Positions 39,957 to 53,558 of a DNA stretch of 64,000 bases are shown in pieces. Within the stretch, counting starts at the first letter, position 1. The number at the start of each line of letters is the position of its first letter. The notes under the pieces were generated by a model. It worked only from the letters and a program-made list of their open reading frames with translations. It searched no databases and was not told the origin of the DNA. The translations under genes and the position numbers were made by a program. The stretch is from Phocoena phocoena. Taxonomy: Eukaryota; Chordata; Mammalia; Artiodactyla; Phocoenidae. The DNA lies in assembly GCF_963924675.1 (NCBI RefSeq), contig NW_027077402.1:1550001-1614000 (forward strand). Direction: 5' to 3'.

Positions 39957-41708
39957 TATTCAGGAAAAAACGCATACGCCATTTTTGGCCAACCAAGCAA
40001 GCCTGTAAAGGAAATCTGCACTACAATGAAATTTCACTGCCCCCCCCCCCCGGGCAAAAGGGCCATCTGAAAAAAGTGTAAAATCCAGAAAGTTAGGACA
40101 GGATATGGAGAACAGGGAGCCTTGTTATGCTGATTGGCAGGATGTAAATTGCCAGCAGCCACCCTGGAGAAGTGTATGGTGTTTCCTGAAACACGTAAGA
40201 AATAAAGCAACACAGCCTATGGCACTTGCACTTATGGTCCTATAGCTTACGGAAATTAAAATCAAAAACAGACAGCCACCCCAATATTTGGGACGGCTGT
40301 GTTCACAAGAAGCTCGTCTACAGTATCAGGTAAATATCCCAGAAAGCAAAAAATGGATAAAGAAGTTGTGGTACGTACGTACAATGCAATATCACTCAGC
40401 AATGAAATCTGTGTCATCAGGCCCGTAGCGGCATAGTGAGTGGATGCAGGTACGGTGATTCTACGTGAACTACGTCACACAGAAAAAGAAACATCTAAAG
40501 ATATCACTAATACACGGAATGTAAACTTGACTACACATGAACTGAATTACAAAACAGAACAGGGTCTCAAATTTAGAAAACCAACTAGTGCTTGCTTATG
40601 GGGAAAGGTGCGTTGGGGTGCTGCATAAAACCAGAGACTGAAATTAGAACAGATAACTTTCCATAAGCCAAATATGTAATAGAGAAGACCTACTCCTTGC
40701 TCAACGAAATGGACCCAACACCACATATTCAACGCCTAGGAATATACCTGACTAGGAAGAATCTTAAAACCCATGGATATATATGTATCCGTAAGAGAAT
40801 CAAGTGTGTGTACAGCAGCCGAAACGCAGCAGTGAAAATCCGATAAATCCCATTATCAAAATAAATTTCGAAAACAAAACACAAAGAGAGTGAAATAGAG
40901 AGCAATTCTTAACTAATTCACTCAGGGCATGTGATGCAACCGGGATTGACCACATCTACACCCAGAGCTGGTTGAGACATAAGGCTGGACACTTCAGGCT
41001 GATAGCATTGGTGAGTTTCGGAGAGCAAATGCAGAACCTTTGAAGTCATACTGCATGGTACCCATTCCATGGGTCCCAACTCTCCAGGTTCAAGGGATTC
41101 TTCCTTCAGCTAAAACATGCATGGGAAACACAGAGTATGGTACACCGTGAGATTGGGGAACGATTTAAAATGGATCTCAGTTTTCGTATCCTTGTCCTCG
41201 GGTTCACCATTCCAGACGCATTACTAACACTCTCCCCGCTTGGAGAGTCAGTGCCTTAAACCTCCTGTTTGTCACAGCTTGCAATTTCTGTGCAAGATGA
41301 ACAGGAATAGGGAGAACCAATGAGAGACTAGCTGTAGGTGTCTGCACGGGCAAATGTAACACTCATTGCCCACCAGGAAGAGGAATTAAACAAAGGCTCA
41401 GTGTGCCCTGCTGGAAACAGATTAGGGCCTGAAGCAATCCTGCGGTTTTGTGCCCAGCTCACAAGAAAGCGAGTTGAAGAAAGGAGCTCAGGGGCACTGT
41501 AATTCACAAACCTGCAGAGTTATAAATGACAGCTATCCTCCAAAAATATATTGAAGTAAGCCTGCGAAGGGGACTTGAAAGCAGGGCAGAATTTCAGGAA
41601 AACGATTGCAGGGGGTAGACTGGAATTGCCCTGAAAGCATAGGAAAAGAGGCAGAACGTCGACAATGATGCACTTGGCCAAAAAGGGTGTATGCGTTTTT
41701 TCTGAATA
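39957..41708 (+). repeat. Satellite unit 23 (1,752 bp, long C-tract)
   Basis: The C-tract is 12 C (40,040-40,051). GGAGAGCAAATGCAGAACC near 41,020 and GTATGGTACACCGTGAG near 41,135 recur in unit 25 two units later. The closing left arm lacks one C. Confidence 0.9.
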
Positions 41709-43455
41709 TATTCAGGAAAAAAAGCATACGCCCTTTTTGGCCAACCAAGCAAGCCTGTAAAGGAAATCTGCACTACAATGAAGTCTCACTGCCACCCGGG
41801 CAAAAGGGCCATCTGAAAAAAGTGTAAAATCCAGAAAGGTAGGACAGGATGTGGAGAACAGGGAGCCTTGTTACGCTGATTGGCAGGATGTAAATTGCCA
41901 GCAGCCACGCTGGAGAAGTGTACGGTGTTTCCTGAAACACGTAAGAAACAAAGCAACACAGCCTATGGCACTTCCACTTATGGTCCTATAGCTTACGGAA
42001 ATTAAAATCAAAAACAGACAGCCACCCCAATATTTGGGACGGCTGTGTTCACAAGAAGCTCGTCTACATTATCAGGTAAATATCCCAGAAAGCAAAAAAT
42101 GGATAAAGAGGTTGTGGCACGTACGTACAATGCAATATCACTCAGCAATGAAATCTGTGTCATCAGGCCCGTAGCGGCATAGTGAGTGGATGCAGGTACG
42201 CTGATTCTACGTTAACTAAGTCACACAGAAAAAGAAACATCATAAGATATCACTAATACACGGAATGTAAACTTGACTACACATGAACTGAATTACAAAA
42301 CAGAACAGGGTCTCAAATTTAGAAAACCAACTAGTGCTTGCTTATGGGGAAAGGGGCCTTGGGGTGCTGCATAAAACCAGAGACTGAAATTAGCACAGAT
42401 AACTTTCCATAAGCCAAATATGTAATAGACAAGACCTACTCCTTGCTCAACGAAATGGACCCAACACCACATATTCAACGCCCAGGAATATACCTGACTA
42501 GGAAGAATCTTAAAACCCATGGATATATATGTCTCCGTAAGAGAATCAAGCGTGTGTACAGCGGCCGAAACGCAGCAGTGAAAATCCGATAAATCCCATT
42601 ATCAAAATAAATTTCGAAAACAAAACACAAAGACAGTTAAATAGAGAGCAATTCTTAAATAATTCACTCAGGGCATGTGATGCAACCGAGATTTAACACA
42701 TCTACAGCCAGAGCTTGTTGAGACCTAAGGCTGGACACTTCAGGCTGATAGCATTGGTTAGTTTCTGTGAGCAAATGCAGACCCTTTGAAGTCATACTGC
42801 ATGGTACCCATTCCATGAGTCCCAACTCTCCAGGTTCAAGGCATTCTTCCTCCAGCTAAAACATGCATGGGAAACCCAGAGTATCGTCCACCGTGTGATT
42901 GGGAAACGATTTAAAATGCATCTCAGTTTTCGTATCCTGGTCCTCGGGTTCACCATTCCAGATGCTTTACTAACACTCTCCCCGCTTGGAGAGTCAGTGC
43001 CTTTAAACTCCACTTTGGAACAGCTTGCAATTTCTGTGCAAGATCAACAGGAATAGGGAGAACCAATGAGAGACTAGCTGTAGGTGTCTGCACGGGCAAA
43101 TGTAATGCTCACTGCCCACCAGGAAGAGGAATTAAACAAAGGCTCACCGTGCCCTGCCGGAAACAGATTAGGGCCTGAAGCAATCCTGCGGTTTTGTGCC
43201 CAGCTCACAAGAAAGCGAGTTGAAGAAAGGAGCTCAGGGGCACTGTAATTCACAAACCTGCAGAGTTATAAATGACAGCTATCCTCCAAAAATATATTGA
43301 AGTAAGCCTGCGAAGGGTACTTGAAAGCGGGGCAGAATTTCAGGAAAACGATTGCAGGGGGTAGACTGGAATTGCCCTGAAAGCATAGGAAAAGAGGCAG
43401 AACGTCGACAATGATGCACTTGGCCAAAAAGGGCGTATGCGTTTTTTCCTGAATA
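41709..43455 (+). repeat. Satellite unit 24 (1,747 bp, class 1)
   Basis: CAGCCACGCTGGAGAAGTG near 41,902 recurs in unit 26 at about +3,494 bp. Changes such as GTTAACTAAGTCAC near 42,211 are private. Confidence 0.9.
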
Positions 43456-45202
43456 TATTCAGGAAAAAACGCATACGCCCTTTTTGGCCAACCAAGCAAG
43501 CCTGTAAAGGAAATCTGCACTACAATGAAGTCTCACTGCCCCCCGGGCAAGAGGGCCATCTGAAAAAAGTGGAAAATCCAAAAAGGTAGGACAGGATATG
43601 GAGAACAGGGAGCCTGGTTATGCTGATTGGCAGGATGTAAATTGCCAACAGCCACCCTGGAGAAGTGTATGGTGTTTCCTGAAACACGTAACAAATAAAG
43701 CAACACAGCATATGGCAATTGCACATATGGTCCTATTCCTTAGGGAAATTAAAATCAAAAACAGAGAGACACCGCAAAGTTTGGGACGGCTGTGTTCCCA
43801 AGAAGCTCGTCTACAGTACCAGGTAAATATCCCAGAAAGCAAAAAATGGATAAAGAAGTTGTGGCACGTACGTGCAATGCAATATCACTCAGCAATGAAA
43901 TCTGTGTCATCAGGCCCGTAGCGGCATAGTGAGTGGAGGCAGGTACGGTGATTCTACGTGAACTACGTCACACAGAAAAAGAAACATCATAAGATATCAC
44001 TAATACATGGAATGTAAACTTGACTACACATGAACTGAATTACAAAACAGAACAGGGTCTCCAATTTAGAAAACCAACTAGTGCTTGCTTATGGGGAAAG
44101 GTGCCTTGGGGTGCTGCATAAAACCAGAGACTGAAATTAGCACAGATAACATTCCATAAGCCAAATATGTAATAGACAAGACCTACTCCTTGCTCAACGA
44201 AATGGACTCAACACCACATATTCAACGCCTAGGAATATACCTGACTAGGAAGAATCTTAAAACCCATGGATATATATGTCTCGGTAAGAGAATCAAGCGT
44301 GTGTACAGCGGCCGAAACGCAGCAGTGAAAATCCGATAAATCCCATTATCAAAATAAATTTCGAAAACAAAACACAAAGACAGTGAAATAGAGAGCAATT
44401 CTTAACTAATTCACTCAGGGCATGTGATGCAACCGGGATTGACCACATCTACACCCAGAGCTGGTTGAGACATAAGGCTGGACACTTCAGGCTGATAGCA
44501 TTGGTGAGTTTTGGAGAGCAAATGCAGAACCTTTGAAGTCATACTGCATGGTACCCATTCCATGGGTCCCAACTCTCCAGGTTCAAGGGATTCTTCCTTC
44601 AGCTAAAACATGCATGGGAAACACAGAGTATGGTACACCGTGAGATTGGGAAACGATTTAAAATGCATCTCAGTTTTCGTATCCTTGTCCTCGGGTTCAC
44701 CATTCCAGACGCATTACTAACACTCTCCCCGCTTGGAGATTCAGTGCCTTTAACCTCCTGTTTGGCACAGCTTGCAATTTCTGTGCAAGATGAACAGGAA
44801 TAGCGAGAACCAATGAGAGACTAGCTGTAGGTGTCTGCACGGGCAAATGTAACACTCATTGCCCACCAGGAAGAGGAATTAAACAAAGGCTCAGTGTGCC
44901 CTGCTGGAAACAGATTAGGGCCTGAAGCAATCCTGCGGTTTTGTGCCCAGCTCACAAGAAAGCGAGTTGAAGAAAGGAGCTCAGGGGCACTGTAATTCAC
45001 AAATCTGCAGAGTTATAAATGACAGCTATCCTCCAAAAATATATTGAAGTAAGCATGCGAAGGGGACTTGAAAGCAGGGCAGAATTTCAGGAAAACGATT
45101 GCAGGGGGTAGACTGGAATTGCCCTGAAAGCATAGGAAAAGAGGCACAACGTCGACAATGATGCACTTGGCCAAAAAGGGTGTATGCGTTTTTTCCTGAA
45201 TA
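43456..45202 (+). repeat. Satellite unit 25 (1,747 bp, class 2)
   Basis: Class 2 in its proximal half (open frame 43,598-43,921). Its distal half matches unit 23 (GGAGAGCAAATGCAGAACC near 44,514). The class border and the duplication border differ, which suggests recombination inside units. Confidence 0.9.
43598..43921 (+). pseudogene. L1 ORF2 relic frame, unit 25
   Basis: 107-codon class 2 frame with WRSVWCFLKHV and WIKKLWHVRAMQYHSAMKS. Confidence 0.65.
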
Positions 45203-46948
45203 TATTCAGGAAAAAACGCATACGCCCTTTTTGGCCAACCAAGCAAACCTGTAAAGGAAATCTGCACTACAATGAAGTCTCACTGCCCCCCGGGCAAAAG
45301 GGCCATCTGAAAAAAGTGTAAAATCCAGAAAGGTAGGACAGGATGTGGAGAACAGGGAGCCTTGTTATGCTGATTGGCAGGATGTAAATTGCCAGCAGCC
45401 ACGCTGGAGAAGTGTATGGTGTTTCCTGAAACACGTAAGAAACAAAGCAAAACAGCCTATGGCACTTCCACTTATGGTCCTATAGCTTACGGAAATTAAA
45501 ATCAAAAACAGACAGCCACCCCAATATTTCGGACGGCTGTGTTCACAAGAAGCTCGTCTACAGTACCAGGTAAATATCCCAGAAAGCAAAAAATGGATAA
45601 AGAAGTTGTGGCACGTACGTGCAATGCAATATCACTCAGCAATGAAATCTGTGTCATCAGGCCCGTAGCGGCATAGTGAGTGGATGCAGGTACGGTGATT
45701 CTACGTGAACTACGTCACACAGAAAAAGAAACATCATAAGATATCACTAATACACGGAATGTAAACTTGACTACACATGAACTGAATTACAAAACAGAAC
45801 AGGGTCTCAAATTTAGAAAACCAACTAGTGCTTGCTTATGGGGAAAGGTGCCTTGGGGTGCTGCATAAAACCAGAGACTGAAATTAGCACAGATAACATT
45901 CCATAAGCCAAATATGTAATAGACAAAACCTACTCCTTGCTCAACGAAATGGACTCAACACCACATATTCAATGCCTAAGAATATACTTGACTAGGAAGA
46001 ATCTTAAAACCCATGGATATATATGTCTCCGTAAGAGAATCAAGCGTGTGTACAGTGGCCGACACGCAGCAGTGAAAATCCTATAAATCCCATTATCAAA
46101 ATAAATTTCTAAAACAAAACACAAAGACAGTGAAATAGAGAGCAATTCTTAAATAATTAACTCAGGGCATGTGATGCAACCGGGATTGACCACATCTACA
46201 CCCAGAGCTGGTTGAGACATAAGGCTGGACACTTCAGGCTGATAGCACTGGTGAGTTTCGGTGAGCAAATGCAGACCCTTTGTAGTCATACTGCATGGTA
46301 CCTATTCCATGGGTCCCAACTCTCCAGGTTCAAGGGATTCTTCCTCCAGCTAAAACATGCATGGGAAACCCAGAGTATCGTCCACCATGTGATTGGGAAC
46401 GATTTAAAATACATCTCAGTTTTCGTATCCTGGTCCTCGTGTTCACCATTCCAGATGCTTTACTAACACTCTCCCCGCTTGGAGAGTCAGTGCCTTTAAC
46501 CTCCTCTTTGGCACAGCTTGCAATTTCTGTGCAAGATGAACAGGAATAGGGAGAACCAATGAGAGACTAGCTGTAGGTGTCTGCACGGGCAAATGTAACG
46601 CTCATTGCCCACCAGGAAGAGGAATTAAACAAAGGCTCAGTGTGCCCTGCTGGAAACAGATTAGGGCCTGAAGCAATCCTGCGGTTTTGTGCCCAGCTCA
46701 CAAGAAAGCGAGTTGAAGAAAGGAGCTCAGGGGCACTGTAATTCACAAACCTGCAGAGTTATAAATGACAGCTATCTTCCAAAAGTATATTGAAGTAAGC
46801 CTGCGAAGGGGACTTGAAAGCGGGGCAGAATTTCAGGAAAACGATTGCAGGGGGTAGACTGGAATTGCACTGAAAGCATAGGAAAAGAGGCACAACGTCG
46901 ACAATGATGCACTTGTCCAAAAAGGGCGTATGCGTTTTTTCCTGAATA
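45203..46948 (+). repeat. Satellite unit 26 (1,746 bp, class 1)
   Basis: Proximal part matches unit 24 (CAGCCACGCTGG near 45,396). Near 46,398 one base is missing (GGGAACGATTTAAAATAC). Confidence 0.9.
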
Positions 46949-48689
46949 TATACAGGAAAAAACGCATACGCCCTTTTTGGCCAACCAAGCAAGCCTGTAA
47001 AGAAATCTGCACTACAAAGAAGTCTCACTGCCCCCCGGGCAAAAGGGCCATCTGAAAAAAGTGTAAAATCCAGAAATGTAGGACAGGATATGGAGAACAG
47101 GGAGCCTTGTTATGCTGATTGGCAGGATGTAAATTGCCAACAGCCACCCTGGAGAAGTGTATGGTGTTTCCTGAAACACGTAAGAAATAAAGCAACACAG
47201 CCTATGGCAATTGCAATTATGGTCCTATTCCTTAGGGAAATTAAAATCAAAAACAGAGAGCCACCCCAAAGTTTGGGACGGCTGTGTTCCCAAGAAGCTC
47301 GTCTACAGGACCAGGTGAATATCCCAGAAAGCAAAAAATGGATAAAGAAGTTGAGGCACGTACGTGCAATGCAATATCACTCAGCAATGAAATCTGTGTC
47401 ATCAGGCCCGTAGCGGCATAGTGAGTGGATGCAGGTACGGTGATTCTACGTGAACTACGTCACACAGAAAAGGGAACATCATAAGATATCACTAATACAC
47501 GGAATGTAAACTTGACTACACATGAACTGAATTACAAAACAGAACAGGGTCTCAAATTTAGAAAACCAACTAGCGCTTGCTTATGGGGAAAGGTGCCTTG
47601 GGGTGCTGCATAAAACCAGAGACTGAAATTAGCACAGATAACATTCCATAAGCCAAATATGTAATAGACAAGACCTACTCCTTGCACAACGAAATGGACT
47701 CAACACCACATATTCAACGCCTAGGAATATACCTGACTAGGAAGAATCTTAAAACCCATGGATATATATGTCTCCGTAAGAGAATCAAGCGTGTGTACAG
47801 CGGCGGAAATGCAGCAGTGAAAATCCGATAAATCCCATTATCAAAATAAATTTCGAAAACAAAACACAAAGACAGTGAAATACAGAGCAATTCTTAATTC
47901 ACTCAGGGCATGTGATGCAACCGGGATTGACCACATCTACACCCAGAGCTGGTTGAGACATAAGGCTGGACACTTCAGGCTGATAGCACTGGTGAGTTTC
48001 GGTGAGCAAATGCAGACCCTTTGAAGTCATACTGCATGGTACCCATTCCATGGGTCCCAACTCTCCAGGTTCAAGGCATTCTTCGTCCAGCTAAAACATG
48101 CATTGGAAACCCAGAGTATCGTCCACCGTGTGATTGGGAAACGATTTAAAATGCATCTCAGTTTTCGTATCCTGGTCCTCGGGTTCACCATTCCAGATGC
48201 TTTACTAACACTCTCCCCCCTTGGAGAGTCAGTGCCTTTAACCTCCTGTTTGGCACAGCTTGCCATTTCTGTGCAAGATGAACAGGAATAGGGAGAACCA
48301 ATGAGAGACTAGCTGTAGGTGTCTGCAGGGCAAATGTAACGCTCATTGCCCACCAGGAAGAGGAATTAAACAAAGGCTCAGTGTGCCCTGCTGGAAACAG
48401 ATTAGGGCCTGAAGCAATCCTGCGGTTTTGTGCCCAGCTCACAAGAAAGCGAGTTGAAGAAAGGAGCTCAGGGGCACTGTACTTCACAAACCTGCAGAGT
48501 TATAAATGACAGCTATCCTCCAAAAATATATTGAAGTAAGCCTGCGAAGGGGACTTGAAAGCGGGGCAGAATTTCAGGAAAACGATTGCAGGGGGTAGAG
48601 TGGAATTGCCCTGAAAGCATAGGAAAAGAGGCACAACGTCGACAATGATGCACTTGGCCAAAAAGGGCGTATGCGTTTTTTCCTGAATA
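46949..48689 (+). repeat. Satellite unit 27 (1,741 bp, class 2)
   Basis: Shortest full unit. Six bases are missing near 47,896 (TTCTTAATTCACTC for TTCTTAAATAATTCACTC) and one near 48,328. The open L1-derived frame is at 47,090-47,413. It shares private variants with unit 22. Confidence 0.9.
47090..47413 (+). pseudogene. L1 ORF2 relic frame, unit 27
   Basis: 107-codon class 2 frame. WIKKLRHVRAMQYHSAMKS has an R in place of the second W. Confidence 0.65.
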
Positions 48690-50439
48690 TATTCAGGAAA
48701 AAACGCATACGCCCTTTTTGGCCTATCAAGCAAGCCTGTAAAGGAAATCTGCACTACAATGAAATCTCACATCCCCCCCCCGGGCAAAAGGGGCATCTGA
48801 AAAAAGTGTAAAATCCAGAAAGGTAGGACAGGATATGGAGAACAGGGAGCCTTGTTATGCTGATTGGCAGGATGTAAATTGCCAGCAGCCACCCTGGAGA
48901 AGTGTATGGTGTTTCCTGAAACACGTAAGAAACAAAGCAACACAGCCTATGGCACTTCCACTTATGGTCCTATAGCTTACGGAAATTAAAATCAAAAACA
49001 GACAGCCACCCCAATATTTGGGACGGCTGTGTTCACAAGAAGCTCGTCTACAGTATCAGGTAAATATCCCAGAAAGCAAAAAATGGATAAAGAAGTTGTG
49101 GCACGTACGTACAATGCAATATCACTCAGCAATGAAATCTGTGTCATCAGGCCCGTAGCGGCATAGTGAGTGGATGCAGGTATGGTGATTCTACGTGAAC
49201 TACGTCACACAGAAAAACAAACATCATAAGATATCACTAATACAAGGAATTTAAACTTGACTACACATGAACTGAATAAAAAAACAGAACAGGGTGTCAA
49301 ATTTAGAAAACCAACTAGTGCTTTCTTATGGGGAAAGGTGGCTTGGGGTGCTGCATAAAACCAGAGGCTGAAATTAGCACAGCTAACTTTCCATAAGCCA
49401 AATATGTAATAGACAAGACCTACTCCTTGCTCAACGAAATGGACCCAACACCACATATTCAACGCCTAGGAATATACCTGACTAGGAAGAATCTTAAAAC
49501 CCATGGATATATATGTCTCCGTAAGAGAATCAAGCGTGTGTACAGCGGCCGAAACGCAGCAGTGAAAATCCGATAAATCCCATTATCAAAATAAATTTCG
49601 AAATCAAAACACAAAGACAGTGAAATAGAGAGCAATTCTTAAATAATTCACTCAGGGCATGTGATGCAACCGGGATTGACCACATCTACACCCAGAGCTG
49701 GTTGAGACATAAGGCTGGACACTTCAGGCTGATAGCATTGGTGAGTCTCGGTGAGCAAATGCAGACCCTTTGAAGTCATACTGCATGGTACCCATTCCAT
49801 GGGTCCCAACTCTCCAGGTTCAAGGCATTCTTCCTCCAGCTAAAACATGCATGGGAAACCCAGAGTATCGTCCACCGTGTGATTGGGAAACAATTTAAAA
49901 TGCATCTCAGTTTTCGTATCCTGGTCCTCGGGTTCACCATTCCAGATGCTTTACTAACACTCTGCCCGCTTGGAGAGTCAGTGCCTTTAACCTCCTGTTT
50001 GGCACAGCTTGCCATTTCTGTGCAATATGAACAGGAATAGGGAGAACCAATGAGAGACTAGCTGTAGGTTTCTGCACGGGCAAATGTAATGCTCATTGCC
50101 GACCAGGAAGAGGAATTAAACAAAGGCTCAGTGTTCCCTGCGGGAAACAGATTAGGGCCTGAAGCAATCCTGCGGTTTTGTGCCAAGCTCACAAGAAAGC
50201 GAGTTGAAGAAAGGAGCTCAGGGGCACTGTACTTCACAAACCTGCAGAGTTATAAATGACAGCTATCATCCAAAAGAATATTGAAGTAAGCCTGCGAAGG
50301 GGACTTGAAAGCGGGGCAGAATTTCAGGAAAACGATTGCAGGGGGTAGACTGGAATTGCCCTGAAAGCATAGGAAAAGAGGCACAACGTCGACAATGATG
50401 CACTTGGCCAAAAAGTGCGTATGCGTTTTTTCCTGAATA
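48690..50439 (+). repeat. Satellite unit 28 (1,750 bp, class 1, longer C-tract)
   Basis: The C-tract is nine C (48,773-48,781). GGCCTATCAAGC replaces GGCCAACCAAGC beside the opening palindrome. Confidence 0.9.
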
Positions 50440-52185
50440 TATTCAGGAAAAAAAGCATACGCCCTTTTTGGCCAACCAAGCAAGCCTGTAAAGGAAATCT
50501 GCACTACAATGAAGTCTCACTGCCCCCCGGGCAAAAGGGCCATCTGAAAAAAGTGTAAAATCCTGAAAGGTAGGACAGGATATGGAGAACAGGGAGCCTT
50601 GTTATGCTGATTGGCAGGATGTAAATTGCCAGCAGCCACCCTGGAGATGTGTATGGTGTTTCCTGAAACACGTAAGAAACAAAGCAACACAGCCTATGGC
50701 ACTACCACTTATGGTCCTATAGCTTACGGAAATTAAAATCAAAAACAGACAGCCACACCAATGTTTGGGACGGCTGTGTTCACAAGAAGCTCGTCTACAG
50801 TACCAGGTAAATAACCCAGAAAGCAAAAAATGGATAAAGAAGTTGTGGCACGTACGTGCAATGCAATATCACTCAGCAAAGAAATGTGTGTCATCAGGCC
50901 CGTAGCGGCATAGTGAGTGGATGCAGGTACGGTGATTCTACGTGAACTACATCACACAGAAAAAGAAACATCATAAGATATCACTAATACACGGAATGTA
51001 AATTTAACTACACATGAACTGAATTACAAAACAGAACAGGGTCTCAAATTTTGAAAACCAACTAGTGCTTGCTTATGGGGAAATGTGCGTTGGGATGCTG
51101 CATAAAACCAGAGACTGAAATTAGCACAGATAACTTTCCATAAGCCAAATATGTAATAGACAAGACCTACTCCTTGCTCAACGAAATGGACTCAACACCA
51201 CATATTCAACGCCAAGGAATATACCTGACTAGGAAGAATCTTAAAACCCATGGATTTATATGTCTCCGTAAGAGAATCAAGCGTGTGTACAGTGGCCGAA
51301 ACGCAGCAGTGAAAATCCGATAAATCCCATTATCAAAATAAATTTCAAAAACAAAACACAAAGACAGTGAAATAGAGAGCAATTCTTAAACAATTCACTC
51401 AGGGCATGTGATGCAACCGGGATTGACCACATCTACACCCACAGCTGGTTGAGACATAAGGCTGGACACTTCAGGCTGATAGCATTGGTGAGTTTTGGTG
51501 AGCAAATTCAGACCCTTTGAAGTCATACTGCATGGTACCCATTCCATGGGTCCCAACTCTCCAGGTTCAAGGGATTCTTCCTCCAGCTAAAACATGCATG
51601 GGAAACCCAGAGTATCGTCCACCGTGTGATTGGTAAACGATTTAAAATGCATCTCAGTTTTCGTATCCTGGTCCTCGGGTTCACCATTCCAGATGCTTTA
51701 CTAACACTCTCCCCACTTGGAGAGTCAGTGCCTTTAACCTCCTCTTTGGCACAGCTTGCAATTTCTGTGCAAGATGAACAGGAATAGGGAGAACCAATGA
51801 GAGACTAGCTGTAGGTGTCTGCACGGGCAAATGTAATGCTCATTTCCCACCAGGAAGAGGAATTAACCAAACGCTCACCGTGCCCTGCTGGAAAGAGATT
51901 AGTGCCTGAAGCAATCCTGCGGTTTTGTGCCCAGCTCACAAGAAAGCGAGTTGAAGAAAGGAGCTCAGGGGCACTGTAATTCACAAACCTGCAGAGTTAT
52001 AAATGACAGCTATCCTCCAAAAATATATTGAAGTAAGCCTGCAAAGGGGACTTGAAAGCGGGGCAGAAATTCAGGAAAACGATTGAAGGGTTAAACTGGA
52101 ATTGCACTTAAGGAATAGGAAAAGAGGCAGAACGTCGATAATGATGCACTTGTCCAAAAAGTGCGGATGCTTTTTTCCATAAATA
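50440..52185 (+). repeat. Satellite unit 29 (1,746 bp, class 1, start of the decaying edge)
   Basis: Mostly typical, but from about 52,080 the sequence becomes clearly more diverged. The closing palindrome (52,150-52,221) has several arm mismatches, with GTGCG on the left and CGCAC on the right. Confidence 0.88.
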
Positions 52186-52263
52186 TTTTCAGGAAAAAAC
52201 GCATACGCACTTTTTGGTCAACCAAGAAGCTTGTAAATAAACCTGCACTACAATGAAATCTCA

Positions 52264-52650
52264 GTGCCCCCCAGGGCAAAAGGGTCATTTAAAAAAATTG
52301 TAAAATCCAGAAACGGAGGACAGGCAATGGAAAACAGGGATCCTTATTATGCTGATGCATATGATGTAAATTGCCGACAGCCATTCTGGAGAAGTGTTAT
52401 GTGTTTCCTGAAACACGTAAGAAACAAAGCAACACAGCCTATGGCACTTCCACTTATGGTCCTACAGCTTAGGGAAATTAAAATCAAAAACACCCAGCCA
52501 CCTCAAAGTTTGGGACCTCTCTGTTCACAAGAACCTCGTTTACAGTACCAGGTAAATATCTCAGAGAGCAAACAATGGATAAAGAAGTTGTGGTACGTAC
52601 GTACAATGGAATATCACTCAGCAATGAAATCTGTGCCATCAGGCCCGTAG
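52264..52650 (+). pseudogene. L1 ORF2 relic frame, diverged edge unit 30
   Basis: 128-codon open frame in the most diverged full unit. It ends WIKKLWYVRTMEYHSAMKS, which is closer to the real L1 (MEYYSALK) than core units are. This supports L1 descent, with the edge units retaining older states. Confidence 0.65.
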
Positions 52651-53558
52651 TGGCATAGTGAGTGGATACAGGTATGGTGATTGTACGTGAAATAATTCAC
52701 ACATAAAAAGAAACATCATAAAATATCACTAATACACAGTATGTAAACTTGACTACACATGAACTGAATTACAAAACAGAACAGTCTCAAATTTAGAAAA
52801 CCAACTTGTGCTTTCTTATGGAGAAAGGTGCGTTGGAGTGCTGCATAAAACCAGAGACTGAAATTAGCACAGATACCGTTCCATAAGCCAAATATGTAAT
52901 AGACAAGACCTACTCCTTGCTCAACGAAATGGACTCAACACCACATATTCAACGCCTAGGAATATACCTGACTAGGAAGAATCTTAAAACCCGTGGATAT
53001 TTATGTCTCCGTAAGAGAATCAAGAGTGTGTACAGCGGCCTTAACGCAGCAGTGAAAATCCGATAAATCCCATTGTCAAAAAAAATTTCAAAAACAAAAC
53101 ACAGTGACAGTGAAATAGCAATTCTTAAATAACTCACACAGGGCATGTGATGCAACCTGGTTTACCACATCTACACCCAGAGCTGGGTGAGAGATAAGGC
53201 TTGACCCTTTGGGCTGATAGCATTGGTGAGGTTCAGTGAGCAAATGCAGACCCTTTGATGTCATACTGCCTGGTACCCATTCCATGGTTCCCAACTCTCC
53301 AGGTTCAAGGGATTCTTCCTTCTGCCAAAATTTGCATGGGAAACCCAGAGTATGCTCCACCGTGTGACTGGGAAACCTTTTTACATGCATGTCTGTTTTC
53401 GTCCCCTGGTACTCAGGTTCACCATTCCAGACCCTTTTCTTACACTCTCCCCATTTGGAGAGTCAGTGCCTTTAACCTCCTGTTTGACACTGTTTGCAAT
53501 TTCTGCGCAAGATGAACAGGAATAAGGAGAACCAATGGGAGACTATCTGTAGGTGTGT

